Source: Neisseria dumasiana
GTDB taxonomy: Bacteria > Pseudomonadota > Gammaproteobacteria > Burkholderiales > Neisseriaceae
DNA length: 64,000 bases
Direction of reading: 5' to 3'
Assembly (NCBI RefSeq): GCF_022870885.1
Contig: NZ_CP091509.1
Span: 2,232,001 to 2,296,000, forward strand
Shown: in pieces, positions 33,845 through 44,643 of the stretch
Layout: every line of letters begins with the position of its first letter
Numbering within the stretch: position 1 is the stretch's first letter
Translations under genes and position numbers: made by a program
Notes under the pieces: generated by a model
What the model was told of the DNA's origin: nothing
Databases searched by the model: none
The model's input: only the letters and a program-made list of their open reading frames with translations

Positions 33845-36800
33845 TTTGAAGAAACCTCAAAAATCCGGCTCGGAATGCGTATGTTTCTCATCTCAAGCAA
33901 ACCCAAAGGCCCTTTACCTGTATTGGTACGGATATAGAAGCGAACGGCAAGATTATGATCCACTTCCGACTCAACCAAATAAGTTCCATTATCAATCGGC
34001 GTTACCCTAGCCTTATCCAATAATCGGATGAATCCGAAACGGCCATTGAATTCAATATTTTTTCTGATGCCGGAAGCATCGCTCTCCCAAGTAATATACG
34101 CTCCTGAGGCAGCCATATCGCCGGGCCATCTGAAAGCTTTCCACTCCGCTTCTTGGTTAAAGTAATTCAATGACTGTCCGTCGAGCATTAAAGTGAATGA
34201 AGTGACGCCCGCAGTCGGAGCCGGTTTTAACTCAAAGGTGTAACCTGCCTCTCCGTTTACAAACAAATCATTTGAAACCTGACCAATCTTATTAATCTGA
34301 TTCAGGAAATCTTTATTGACTCTAAATTCCTGACCGGGAACTTCAACCCAGCGATGCCCTTGCTTGGTGAGAATACCTTTTAATTGTGATTGAATAAATT
34401 GATCGAAATTTCCTTTATTCGGCTCGAAATACTTAGCAAGCACCGGGATAGCCACTTCAATCTCACTTGCACTCAACGGATATTTACCGGCCATATCTGC
34501 TTCAACGGCAGACATGATATTCTGATGCCACATAGAATTGATATTTTCCTGCGCAGCTCCCGACAAACTTCCCCATGAAACATGGAAAGGTTTAACAAAA
34601 ACATTGTTTGCAAAGGCAAGCAATTTATCGCCGACACCTGCTTCAACCAAACGTGCATATTGCAAACCATCGGTAAACTCATTTTCTTCACCCGACATAA
34701 CTCCTTGGACGGCTATACGGGCAGCCCCCCCGCTATCGGATGAGCCTACAATCTGGATCAATCTTTGCTTGGTAGCCGTTACTTTTTCCAAATAGCGTTG
34801 CAAACTCAAATCACTTTTGGGGTTCACTCCGGCATCTACCAATTGCAACAAGGTCGAAAATTTATCGTATAGCGGCCCCTGTATGTAGTCCTGCACTTGA
34901 TCTTGAACAGCATTGACTCTTTCCGACTGGCTTTCCAATGCCGCAGAAGCCAACTGGCGGTTACGGGTTGATATTCTTGCTGCGGCAACTTTCTCGGCTT
35001 TAGCGAGCACCGCTTGATTGATTGGGATTCTTTTCGCATCAATCATGCTGTTTTCTTTAATAACCCCCATCAGAGCTACCAAAGGTGAACGCTGAGGATC
35101 GGCATAAACATGCAATTGATTAACAGCTTCCAAACTCTTGTTACGGCCAACCCATGAAATACTGTTAAGCACATCAAACCAAGCCGATGCATATTCAGAA
35201 AAATACTTTTCTTTCAAACCATTAATTGCAATCTCATTCACTTCAGAAGAAGGCAGTTTACCGGCCAATACCCAATCATCAGCATGATTGTTCTTAGCTG
35301 CCGCTTCAAAAGCCGGTTGAATATATTTACGCCATGCTTCCGGGGTGAAAATACCCGGCAGTTTTTTTGAAACCGTCCATTCGTTCTGAATATCTCTTTT
35401 CAGAATCTCAGCCAAAGAGACACTTGGAAATTTTTGGATTCCTTCTTCCAAAATTTTGCGATAAACATGTTCTTCTGTTTGTACATCACCAATCCATTCA
35501 GCCAAAATCTGACGGCTGTTATCTACCAAGCCGCGATCGCTCGGCGAAATCCAATGCTGTTGCTGGGGAAGCCGTTGTGTAAAAAAGGCAACCACTTCTT
35601 TAACCTGCTCGCTTTTCGATAAATATCCATCAAAAATCAGAAGCATATGTGAAGCAAGAAATGGTGCATCAACTTTGTCTATTCTGTCGGTTACCATTAA
35701 ATAGGCCTTGAGAATATTGTAAAACTCTTCACTATTATGTGTATTAGTTTTGGAATATTCATCCAAGTAAGACAGATGCTCGGTCCATTTCTGCAGTACA
35801 GGTGCAACCACAACTCCCTTAACGGCTTTTCCGTATTCAAGATAAGCTGTATCCAGCAATTCTTGGGAATGATCATAGCCCACAGCGGCAAGTGCTTTTC
35901 CTGATGCGGTAGATTTTTTCTCTTCAAGATGAACAATCTGTTTTTGCAGATCAATCAAACCGGCCAGATTATTGAGTGAAGAGGGGTTTTCTTTTAACTG
36001 CACGATGCTCTGTTGCAATGCAGCCATGTCTTGATGGCTGTTGTAGGCAGCCACCGAGAAGCCCGTTGCAGCCAAAACCGCCAAAACACTTAATCCGCCA
36101 TAAATTTTATCCGGTTGAGTCCATTTCAACTTTTTGGCTTTGTTAAAGCCTACAATGCTGTTAAAAGACTGATAAATCAAATCGGGCAACATGTCTTGTT
36201 GCCTTGAATAAACAAAAGCAACCGTATTCAAACTGTCTGTTTTACCCATTTCTTGTTTATTCAAGAACAGTTTTTCCGCAATCATGCCGTTTGAAGCCTG
36301 CAATTTTTGCGACAACAAAGCCGGTGCAACTGATGTGTGGCGCTCTTCTATCGAAAAAGTACCCATTCCGGATAGTTCAAAAGCAAATTTCTCTAAATCT
36401 TTCTGAATGTTTTCCTGTTTCGATTCCAAAACATTGTGAGTAATAGAAAAAGGTTGGGCATTTTGATTGCTTCTATCCACATAAACCATGTTTACCGGTA
36501 ACAGCCAGCCCAGTTTATCCATAAACGTTTTGATGCTTCCGGCAAAATTTTCCGCTTCATTCATGTCATTGGATAAATACACTATACCTTCCGCGGGCTG
36601 CACGCCTTTACCACGCAGGCCACCCCACCCTTCAAGCGGCTCCGGTGCATGAATATCAATCCAAAAGGCAGCATGGCTTTCTACCCATAAGTGATGTTTA
36701 ATTTCAGGGAAAGCCTGCAAAACCACTTCATCGGAACCGTCAACGAATATCCAAGGTTTTCTGTGGTTTTTATATTGGGTAGTCAAAGTATAAATCTGTT

Positions 36801-37098
36801 GCAATTGCTCCCACCGTTGCGCATTACCGAGCAGGCGGATTGACTCTGAAGACTCATCTTGTAACTCTTCTGTGATTAATTTTCTTGCTCCCGAATATCT
36901 TCCCGACCAGCCGGACCACACATAACGGATGGCCATCGGCATTAAAAAAATTAATGAGGCTATCAATACCAAACATACCCAAACAACTGTTTTTTGCATT
37001 GAGCCCTCGAGGCCGATTTTGGCTCCGAAAAAGAAAACCAAGCATCCTGAAAGAATGCTGATAGCAAGCAAGATTAAACCCAGAAAAAGTGGTCTCAT
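33841..37098 (-). CDS. tssM: Type VI secretion inner membrane protein TssM (IcmF family)
   Basis: A 1085-residue protein spanning the envelope. Membrane helices: residues 4-28, 38-62 and about 332-351; the large C-terminal part is periplasmic and ends with a beta domain that binds TssJ (FTLMLDGQSLNYFNQEAEWK, FRWPGD). The cytoplasmic domain between helix 2 and 3 is short. No Walker A sequence is seen where IcmF proteins often have one; the place reads RKPWIFVDGSDEVV. Its start is 49 bases after a terminator-like hairpin. Confidence 0.93.
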   Translation of the reverse strand: MRPLFLGLILLAISILSGCLVFFFGAKIGLEGSMQKTVVWVCLVLIASLIFLMPMAIRYVWSGWSGRYSGARKLITEELQDESSESIRLLGNAQRWEQLQQIYTLTTQYKNHRKPWIFVDGSDEVVLQAFPEIKHHLWVESHAAFWIDIHAPEPLEGWGGLRGKGVQPAEGIVYLSNDMNEAENFAGSIKTFMDKLGWLLPVNMVYVDRSNQNAQPFSITHNVLESKQENIQKDLEKFAFELSGMGTFSIEERHTSVAPALLSQKLQASNGMIAEKLFLNKQEMGKTDSLNTVAFVYSRQQDMLPDLIYQSFNSIVGFNKAKKLKWTQPDKIYGGLSVLAVLAATGFSVAAYNSHQDMAALQQSIVQLKENPSSLNNLAGLIDLQKQIVHLEEKKSTASGKALAAVGYDHSQELLDTAYLEYGKAVKGVVVAPVLQKWTEHLSYLDEYSKTNTHNSEEFYNILKAYLMVTDRIDKVDAPFLASHMLLIFDGYLSKSEQVKEVVAFFTQRLPQQQHWISPSDRGLVDNSRQILAEWIGDVQTEEHVYRKILEEGIQKFPSVSLAEILKRDIQNEWTVSKKLPGIFTPEAWRKYIQPAFEAAAKNNHADDWVLAGKLPSSEVNEIAINGLKEKYFSEYASAWFDVLNSISWVGRNKSLEAVNQLHVYADPQRSPLVALMGVIKENSMIDAKRIPINQAVLAKAEKVAAARISTRNRQLASAALESQSERVNAVQDQVQDYIQGPLYDKFSTLLQLVDAGVNPKSDLSLQRYLEKVTATKQRLIQIVGSSDSGGAARIAVQGVMSGEENEFTDGLQYARLVEAGVGDKLLAFANNVFVKPFHVSWGSLSGAAQENINSMWHQNIMSAVEADMAGKYPLSASEIEVAIPVLAKYFEPNKGNFDQFIQSQLKGILTKQGHRWVEVPGQEFRVNKDFLNQINKIGQVSNDLFVNGEAGYTFELKPAPTAGVTSFTLMLDGQSLNYFNQEAEWKAFRWPGDMAASGAYITWESDASGIRKNIEFNGRFGFIRLLDKARVTPIDNGTYLVESEVDHNLAVRFYIRTNTGKGPLGLLEMRNIRIPSRIFEVSSK

Positions 37099-37389
37099 GA
37101 TTTTTAATTTCCAAAAAATCCAACAAGAGTAAAACTAAACTGAAATAAAAAAGGAATCTTGCGATTCCTTTTTTGAATGTCTTTATTAAAATTCCTTTAA
37201 TAGACAAGCTTATTCAACCATTTATCAATACGACAAACGATTAAAAACTTTCCTCGCAGCCGTAAGATTATTCAACACGCATGAAAAAATCAATTAGTTT
37301 ATGTTGAGCGGTATTTTTATGATATTGGCGTGATTGCACTACTGAAACCTTTTTACCACAACTTAGTTTTACATTCCGGATATAATTGA
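37099..37389 (-). promoter_or_regulatory. tssM leader with terminator-like hairpin
   Basis: No gene in 291 bases of AT-rich DNA between the PAAR-linked membrane protein and tssM. Arms AAAAAAGGAATC (37147-37158) and GATTCCTTTTTT (37163-37174) with a four-base loop form a hairpin with T-run on both strands. On the reverse strand a possible promoter lies upstream of it (TTGATT around 37290, then TAATCT-like). Either the hairpin ends the upstream transcript or it attenuates tssM. Confidence 0.55.
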
Positions 37390-38565
37390 TTACGCATTAT
37401 TTGGAAAAGAAATCAGCCCTAAATATGCTCCTTGTTCATGGCCGGCCAACCATAAAATATCTTTGCCCGATGTGTCGCTGTTGAGAGCAAACCACAACGC
37501 CAACCAATAGGTATTGGCCGCTTCGTCAAAATAACGGTCAACCGTAAAAACATCTATGCTGTTTTTTCCCTTCCAAAAGCTCAACCCTGCTCCGTAAAGA
37601 TTTTCAAACAGAACCGGCAGTTTATCGGAAGCAATATTACCCAACCACATGGCACCGGGCTCTTTTCCTTTTAATGCGTAAGGTGCATATTTTTTTCTGA
37701 CCAACTCGCCCAAGGCCTCATCATCGTCATAGCTTAATCCGATCTGTCTGGATACATAGCCTTGAATACCGGCCTGTTGCTTTTCGGCAGATTGTTTAGA
37801 TACCAATGCAAACCACGCTGCACTTTCAGGCAGAGCATTTTCCTCATCATCATTTAATGCTAAAGATAGAACCACGATTAATTTTTCAGATGAATTTTGA
37901 ATCCAATCACCTAAGGCATCTGCACCGTTTTCCAACAAACCGACTTCGGTTTGTACATCTCCTAAAGCACCGGTGCCGTTCAAATAATCAGAAAGAGCTT
38001 GAAAATCATCACTTCTTGAATATTCAGATGCAGAATCCAAATAAACGGTTAATTCCTTATAAGGCAGAACCGCTAAAGTGCTCTCAATAAATTCAATAAA
38101 ACTTCTGAAAATGTCTTCCCTAATTTCCTCGTTTTCCTTATCCTCACGGTCAAATACGGCGGGGCTGCCTTTTCTCAACTCCCCCTGTTGAACCATAATA
38201 TCGGATATGTTTAAGCTTTCGGGCAAATAGATACCGGAGCCAACCACAGCTATACTTTTTTGAGCCCAATTTTGCCAATGCTGGCGGATTCTGTTTTTTT
38301 CTACTTCCCAAGCATCAAACTGGCTTTTTCGGCTGTATTCCCAAGAAAAAAACATCAGCCGTATACTTCCCCATACCAACACAGGCACACCGAACAGCAA
38401 ACACCAAAACAGTAATGAATAAGGTCTGCCCTGCCATAAAGACAATACAAGCGGCACACACAGCAAAAATAAAACAAACAGCCCTAAAAACCAGAATAAA
38501 GGCTTATCGAAACGGTATTTTTCCAACTTCACCACTTCGGGAATATCGGGAATCGGCCAATCCAT
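37390..38565 (-). CDS. Membrane protein of unknown function coupled to a PAAR gene
   Basis: A 391-residue protein; start chosen at MDWPIPDIPEVVKLEKYRF because it overlaps the PAAR stop by one base (TGATG), a classic coupling. Two close N-terminal membrane helices at residues 22-43 and 49-71, then a soluble acidic region of about 315 residues rich in Asp, Glu and aromatic residues (WLGNIASDKLPVLFENLYGAG, YFDEAANTYWLALWFAL). I do not recognise the family. Location between PAAR and tssM says it belongs to the secretion system: an accessory or effector-loading protein, or a membrane part, are possibilities. Confidence 0.75.
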   Translation of the reverse strand: MDWPIPDIPEVVKLEKYRFDKPLFWFLGLFVLFLLCVPLVLSLWQGRPYSLLFWCLLFGVPVLVWGSIRLMFFSWEYSRKSQFDAWEVEKNRIRQHWQNWAQKSIAVVGSGIYLPESLNISDIMVQQGELRKGSPAVFDREDKENEEIREDIFRSFIEFIESTLAVLPYKELTVYLDSASEYSRSDDFQALSDYLNGTGALGDVQTEVGLLENGADALGDWIQNSSEKLIVVLSLALNDDEENALPESAAWFALVSKQSAEKQQAGIQGYVSRQIGLSYDDDEALGELVRKKYAPYALKGKEPGAMWLGNIASDKLPVLFENLYGAGLSFWKGKNSIDVFTVDRYFDEAANTYWLALWFALNSDTSGKDILWLAGHEQGAYLGLISFPNNA

Positions 38566-38828
38566 CAGTCGCTCCCCACAGAAGGCATACTGCTGATCAA
38601 TGCACAGCCGCAAGCACACTTACACCCTTCAACGGCTACCGCTTTGTCTTGAAACGACATAAAACTGCTTCCTTCGATAATGGGATTTACGCCATGCCCG
38701 GGCACAGGGCAACTCACCATATCGCCGACCAAAGCAGCCGGTTTGCCGTCAATAATCATTTGAGATGAGGCTTGGATGACATTGCCGCCATGAGTAGTCG
38801 CATCACCCAAACGGATGATTCCTTTCAT
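38565..38828 (-). CDS. PAAR-motif tip protein of the type VI system
   Basis: An 87-residue protein beginning MKGIIRLGDATTHGGNVIQA, with the PAAR repeats, GDMVSCPVPGHGVNPI and the cysteine/histidine zinc site, ending with CKCACGCALISSMPS. PAAR proteins form the sharp cone on the VgrG spike and can carry effectors. Here it is a bare PAAR with only a short Cys-rich tail, so any cargo must bind non-covalently. First gene of the T6SS block on this strand. Confidence 0.92.
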   Translation of the reverse strand: MKGIIRLGDATTHGGNVIQASSQMIIDGKPAALVGDMVSCPVPGHGVNPIIEGSSFMSFQDKAVAVEGCKCACGCALISSMPSVGSD

Positions 38829-39180
38829 ATAGTATCTTTCTTTAAACTGATAAATAGAATGTCGGCATTCTACATTGCTTTATCATATTTTCACAAATCA
38901 GCACTACCGGAAACCATGGCTATTTCGTTTTCACTTATTTTTTCCTATAAAAGTAGAAAGAAATACAACACATTACTGATGCCTTTACGGAACTCTCCGA
39001 TATAGATACAGTTCAAAGCGTAGCAATGTGGCGAGTGCAGGCATATCAAAAAGATTGTAAAGGTCTCTATTGTTCATGCCGTGCTTTCAGACGGCTTGAT
39101 GCCCTAACAGACAACATAAAAAAAATCCCACATGCCGAGCATGCGGGATTTGGTTTGGTCAAGCTTTTTCAGACGGCCTC
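38829..39180. other. Spacer PAAR / groEL with repeat remnant and terminator
   Basis: No gene in 352 bases. The PAAR promoter should lie in the 38830-38990 part. A half element of the GAGACC family lies at 39002-39067, with interior ACAGTTCAAAGCGTAGCAATG and the end AAAGGTCTC. Two uptake sequences at 39086 and 39168 flank the groEL terminator at 39118-39152. Confidence 0.55.
39118..39153 (-). terminator. groEL terminator
   Basis: Arms AAATCCCACATGC and GCATGCGGGATTT with one G-U pair in the reverse transcript, a three-base loop and a run of eight T on the reverse strand. Confidence 0.85.
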
Positions 39181-40886
<1,706 letters not shown>

Positions 40887-40902
40887 CAATGTTGTTTGCC
40901 GA

Positions 40903-41190
40903 TTATTCCACGATACCGAAGATGTCTTCTTCGCGCATTACCAACAGCTCTTCGCCGTCGGCTTTCACGGCTTGGCCGCTGTATTTGCCGAAGATCACTT
41001 TGTCGCCGACTTTCACATCCAGCGCACGGCGTTGGCCGTCTTTACCGACTTTGCCCGCACCCACGGCAATCACTTCGCCCATGTCGGGTTTTTCGGCGGC
41101 TGCGCCCGGCAATACGATGCCTGATGCGGTTTTTTCTTCAGCTTCCAAGCGTTTCACAACTACGCGGTCGTGTAAGGGACGGATGGTCAT
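40903..41190 (-). CDS. groES: Co-chaperonin GroES
   Basis: A 95-residue protein starting [20 protein letters not shown], with [13 protein letters not shown] loop ([13 protein letters not shown]), the mobile loop that docks to GroEL, and the C-terminal EEDIFGIVE. First gene of the groES-groEL pair. A heat-shock sigma-32 type promoter candidate lies upstream. Confidence 0.97.
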   Translation of the reverse strand: MTIRPLHDRVVVKRLEAEEKTASGIVLPGAAAEKPDMGEVIAVGAGKVGKDGQRRALDVKVGDKVIFGKYSGQAVKADGEELLVMREEDIFGIVE

Positions 41191-41637
41191 GTGTATGCTC
41201 CAATATCATAAATAGTCAAACAAATACCTGAATATTCAGGCTGTTAAAAAATGAAATGTTGTGCATGAAGGGTAAGCCCAACATTTTCCAGTATGAACGA
41301 AAGGCAAAATAAGGCTGTAAACGGTAAATTCAAGCCCTGTTGTGTGCTTTTGTACAAATTTCTTTCGCGTTCAGAAGGCCAAATGAGAAGAGCGGAAATG
41401 TGGTTTGAGAGAGGCGCCTGCCCTGAGCAAACAATCAAAGCCGTGCCGGTGCAAACCGACATACCTTAAATTCAAAAAATTCAAATTCCACGAAGGTGTT
41501 TGGCCGTCTGAAACCTCTTTTCAGACGGCCTGCTCTGCTTATAAAAACTGATTTTGTTTATTTTTGATTGTATTGATTTAAGGTAAAAGCCGTAATCTGT
41601 TTCAGACGGCCTCTTGTACCAAGAAGGCCGTCTGAAA
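41191..41637. promoter_or_regulatory. groES upstream region with sigma-32-like promoter
   Basis: No gene in 447 bases. On the reverse strand CTTGAAT (41328-41334), a 13-base spacer and CCTTATTTT (41306-41314) resemble the sigma-32 consensus CTTGAAA and CCCCATTT. This start would give a leader of about 110 bases. A perfect 14-base palindrome CCTGAATATTCAGG lies at 41227-41240 in that leader. No CIRCE element was seen. Two paired uptake sequences at 41501-41532 and 41598-41635 separate groES from parE. Confidence 0.5.
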
Positions 41638-43620
41638 TCAAATGTCTACTTCCGCCGTATCGCCCTCGGCTTCCATCCACGCGCGGCGGCTGGCGGCTTC
41701 GCCTTTGCCCATCAGTTTGACAAAGATGCTGTGGGTTTGTTCGTGCGCCGCTTCGGGAATCTGCACCTGCAACAGGCGGCGGGTGTCGGGGTGCATGGTG
41801 GTGTCTTTGAGCTGGTCGGGGTTCATCTCGCCCAAGCCTTTGAAGCGGCTGATGGAATAGGCGGTTTCTTTCACGCCTTCTTTTTGCAGCCGCTCCAAAA
41901 TGCCGTCCAATTCGCCCTGATCGAGTGCGTAGAATTTGCGCGCGGGTTTGCTTTTGCCTTGTGCGTTGACGTCCACGCGGAACAGCGGCGGTTGGGCTAC
42001 ATAAATATGGCCGTCTGAAACCAGTTTGGGGAAGTGGCGGTAAAACAGGGTAAGCAGCAGCACTTGGATGTGCGAGCCGTCCACGTCGGCATCGGAGAGG
42101 ATGGCGATTTTGCCGTAACGCAGGCCGCTTAAATCGGGGTTGTCGTTCGCGCCGTGCGGGTCAACGCCGATGGCAACGGCGATGTCGTGGATTTCGGCAT
42201 TGCCGAACAGTTGGTCTTGATGCACTTCAAAGCTGTTCAACACTTTGCCGCGCAAGGGCAAAATGGCTTGGGTGGTTTTGTCGCGCGCGAGTTTGGCCGA
42301 GCCGCCTGCCGAGTCGCCCTCTACTAAGAAGAGTTCGTTTTCGCGGATGTCTTCGCTTTCGCAATCGGTAAGTTTGCCGGGCAGCACGGCCACGCCGCTG
42401 CCTTTTTTCTTCTCGATTTTTTTTACCGAACGCATCCGCGCCTGCGCCTGCTTGATGGCGAGTTCGGCGATTTTTTTACCGGCTTCGACGTTTTGGTTAA
42501 GCCACAATTCCAGCGGGTCGCCCGACACGGCGGCGACGAGCTTGAGCGCGTCGCGGTTGGTGAGCTTATCTTTGGTTTGGCCTTGGAATTGCGGGTCGAG
42601 CACGCGGGCGGACAGCACGAATGCCACGCGGCCGAACACGTCGTCGCTCTGCACTTTCACGCCGCGCGGCAGCAGGTTATGGTGGTTGATGAAGTTGTTC
42701 ACCGCTTGGAACACGGCTTGTTTCAAACCGGCTTCGTGCGTGCCGCCGAGCGGGGTGGGAATCAGGTTCACATAGCTTTCGCTATTGCACGAGCCTTCTT
42801 CCAGCCAAGTGAGTGCAAACGCCGCACCTTCGCCCGCGCTGAAATCGCTGTCGTGGCCGTCTGAAATATAGTTTTCCGAAGCGAATACCGGCACGGCTTC
42901 CTGCGCCTCGCTGATTAAGTCGAGCAGATAGCTTTTCAGGCCGTTGGGGTAATGCCATGTCTGCATATGCGGTTCGTGCTGGCCTTTGACGGGGCGGGTG
43001 AGCGACACGGTAACGCCCGGCAGCAGCACCGCTTTGGCGCGCAACAGGCGTTCGAGTTCGGCGATGCTGTATTGCGGGCTTTCAAAATATTTGCCGTCCG
43101 GCCACACGCGCACTTCGGTGCCGCTGTCTTTCACCGCGCATTTGCCGACCTCGGCCAACGGCTCGACCACCGCGCTGCCCGCAAACACGATGCGGTGGAT
43201 TTTGCCTTCGCGCTTCACGGTCACTTCGAGGCGTTTGGAAAGCGCGTTAGTTACCGACACACCCACCCCGTGCAGGCCGCCTGAAAAGGCATACGCGCTG
43301 CCGCCGTCTTTCTTGTTGAACTTACCGCCCGCATGAAGCTGCGTGAACACCAGCTCCACCACCGGCAAACCTTCGACGGGATGCAGCCCCACCGGAATGC
43401 CGCGCCCGTTGTCGCGCACGGAAAGCGAGCCGTCTTCATGGATTTCCACTTTGATTTCGTCGGCAAAACCGCCGAGCGCTTCGTCGGCGGCGTTGTCGAT
43501 CACCTCTTGGCAGATGTGGGTGGGGCTGTCGGTGCGGGTGTACATGCCCGGCCGTTCTTTTACCGGCTCCAAGCCTTTGAGGACGGTGATACTGGATTCG
43601 CTGTATTGGGGTGTGGTCAT
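41638..43620 (-). CDS. parE: DNA topoisomerase IV subunit B
   Basis: A 660-residue ATPase subunit that drives decatenation of daughter chromosomes with ParC. GHKL ATPase motifs: QEVIDNAADEALGGFA, VRDNGRGIPVGLHP and GGLHGVGVSVTNALS; the Toprim region shows LFLVEGDSAGGSAKLARDKT and ILSDADVDGSHIQVLLL. The C-terminal motif RFKGLGEMNPDQLKDTTMHP is intact. The length and the absence of the GyrB insert support ParE rather than GyrB. Start at MTTPQYSESSITVL. Confidence 0.96.
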   Translation of the reverse strand: MTTPQYSESSITVLKGLEPVKERPGMYTRTDSPTHICQEVIDNAADEALGGFADEIKVEIHEDGSLSVRDNGRGIPVGLHPVEGLPVVELVFTQLHAGGKFNKKDGGSAYAFSGGLHGVGVSVTNALSKRLEVTVKREGKIHRIVFAGSAVVEPLAEVGKCAVKDSGTEVRVWPDGKYFESPQYSIAELERLLRAKAVLLPGVTVSLTRPVKGQHEPHMQTWHYPNGLKSYLLDLISEAQEAVPVFASENYISDGHDSDFSAGEGAAFALTWLEEGSCNSESYVNLIPTPLGGTHEAGLKQAVFQAVNNFINHHNLLPRGVKVQSDDVFGRVAFVLSARVLDPQFQGQTKDKLTNRDALKLVAAVSGDPLELWLNQNVEAGKKIAELAIKQAQARMRSVKKIEKKKGSGVAVLPGKLTDCESEDIRENELFLVEGDSAGGSAKLARDKTTQAILPLRGKVLNSFEVHQDQLFGNAEIHDIAVAIGVDPHGANDNPDLSGLRYGKIAILSDADVDGSHIQVLLLTLFYRHFPKLVSDGHIYVAQPPLFRVDVNAQGKSKPARKFYALDQGELDGILERLQKEGVKETAYSISRFKGLGEMNPDQLKDTTMHPDTRRLLQVQIPEAAHEQTHSIFVKLMGKGEAASRRAWMEAEGDTAEVDI

Positions 43621-43777
43621 GAGGGTTACGCAGTCAAATGTTTAAGCAGTTTCAGACGGTCTCTTGCGGCAGGCCGTCTGAAAAATAAGAAAATCTTGCA
43701 ATCGGGCGGGATTTTAACATGATTTAAACGGGGTTTCAGACGGCATCGGAAAAGCAGAACGGGCATTGAAGCAGATG

Positions 43778-43818
43778 AGGCCGTCTGAAAATAAAAAACG
43801 CTTTCAGACGGCCTGAAA
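43778..43818 (-). terminator. Paired uptake-sequence terminator after rppH
   Basis: GAGGCCGTCTGAAA and TTTCAGACGGCCT arms with a short AT-rich loop, just after the rppH stop on the reverse strand. Confidence 0.7.
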
Positions 43819-43831
43819 GCGTTCGGAGGGA

Positions 43832-44350
43832 TTATTTGAGTTCCAATTGGCGGCGGGTGAATTCTTCCAACGTTTCCAAACCGCGCAGAAAGCGGGAAAG
43901 TTCGCTCAATGCACCTTCATATACTCCGCGTTTGAAATCAATCACTTCGTCTATCGGTGCCCAATATTGATGCCAACGCCAGCCGTCGAATTCGGGGTGG
44001 CTGGTCGCGCGCAGATGCACGTCGCTTTCGCGGCCCACCAAGCGCAGCAGATACCAAATCTGCTTTTGCCCGCGGTACGAGCCGCGCCATTCCCGTCGCA
44101 CCCAATGGGTAGGTACGTCGTAGCGCAGCCAGTCTCGCGTGCGGCCGAGTATCTTAACGTGGTGCGGCAGCAGGCCGACTTCTTCCAGAAGCTCCCGATA
44201 CATCGCCGTTTCGGGGCTTTCGCCCGGCTTGATGCCGCCTTGCGGAAACTGCCACGAATGCTCGCGCACCCGTTTGCCCCAGAATACTTCGTTGCGGTCG
44301 TTGGTCAATATAATACCGACATTGGGGCGATATCCTTCTCTATCCAGCAT
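43832..44350 (-). CDS. rppH: RNA pyrophosphohydrolase
   Basis: A 172-residue Nudix enzyme that removes pyrophosphate from the 5' end of mRNA and so starts decay. The Nudix box is [23 protein letters not shown], and the family start [17 protein letters not shown] decides the initiation codon; 25 upstream codons in frame are not conserved. [17 protein letters not shown] near the C-terminus is typical of RppH/NudH. Single gene, between parE and potF. Confidence 0.94.
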   Translation of the reverse strand: MLDREGYRPNVGIILTNDRNEVFWGKRVREHSWQFPQGGIKPGESPETAMYRELLEEVGLLPHHVKILGRTRDWLRYDVPTHWVRREWRGSYRGQKQIWYLLRLVGRESDVHLRATSHPEFDGWRWHQYWAPIDEVIDFKRGVYEGALSELSRFLRGLETLEEFTRRQLELK

Positions 44351-44604
44351 TTTTTGTCGCCCTTTGCGTAAAATCCAATCGCGTGATTTTCCCATAAATG
44401 CGAGCGGTTTGACAAATTTATCCACAAGCGGCGCCTCCCGTTCGGGGCCGTCTGAAAAAATTATTGTTTATGATGAAAAACCTATCCGAAGCCGTGTTAA
44501 AAAATGTTTGTTTTTACGTTGTAAGGTCTTGCATCTCAAAGGATTTTGCCGTTTAATTCGCCCTGCTGCACGCAGCCTCACTGCCTCTGCATGGTTTATA
44601 TTTT

Positions 44605-44632
44605 TTTGTACCGCCTACGGTACGTTTTTTAA
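44605..44632 (+). promoter_or_regulatory. Terminator-like hairpin in the potF leader
   Basis: Arms GTACCG (44608-44613) and CGGTAC (44618-44623) close on a CCTA loop and are followed by six T (44625-44630). It ends just before the ribosome site AAAGGA and 14 bases before the start codon, a place where it could stop transcription or limit translation. Confidence 0.5.
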
Positions 44633-44643
44633 AGGATAAGAAC

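Noticed and set aside
37390..38565. Assigning the PAAR-linked membrane protein to Tla3/DUF2875 or TssL
   Set aside because: Two N-terminal helices and local patterns do not match what I remember of either family; left as unknown.
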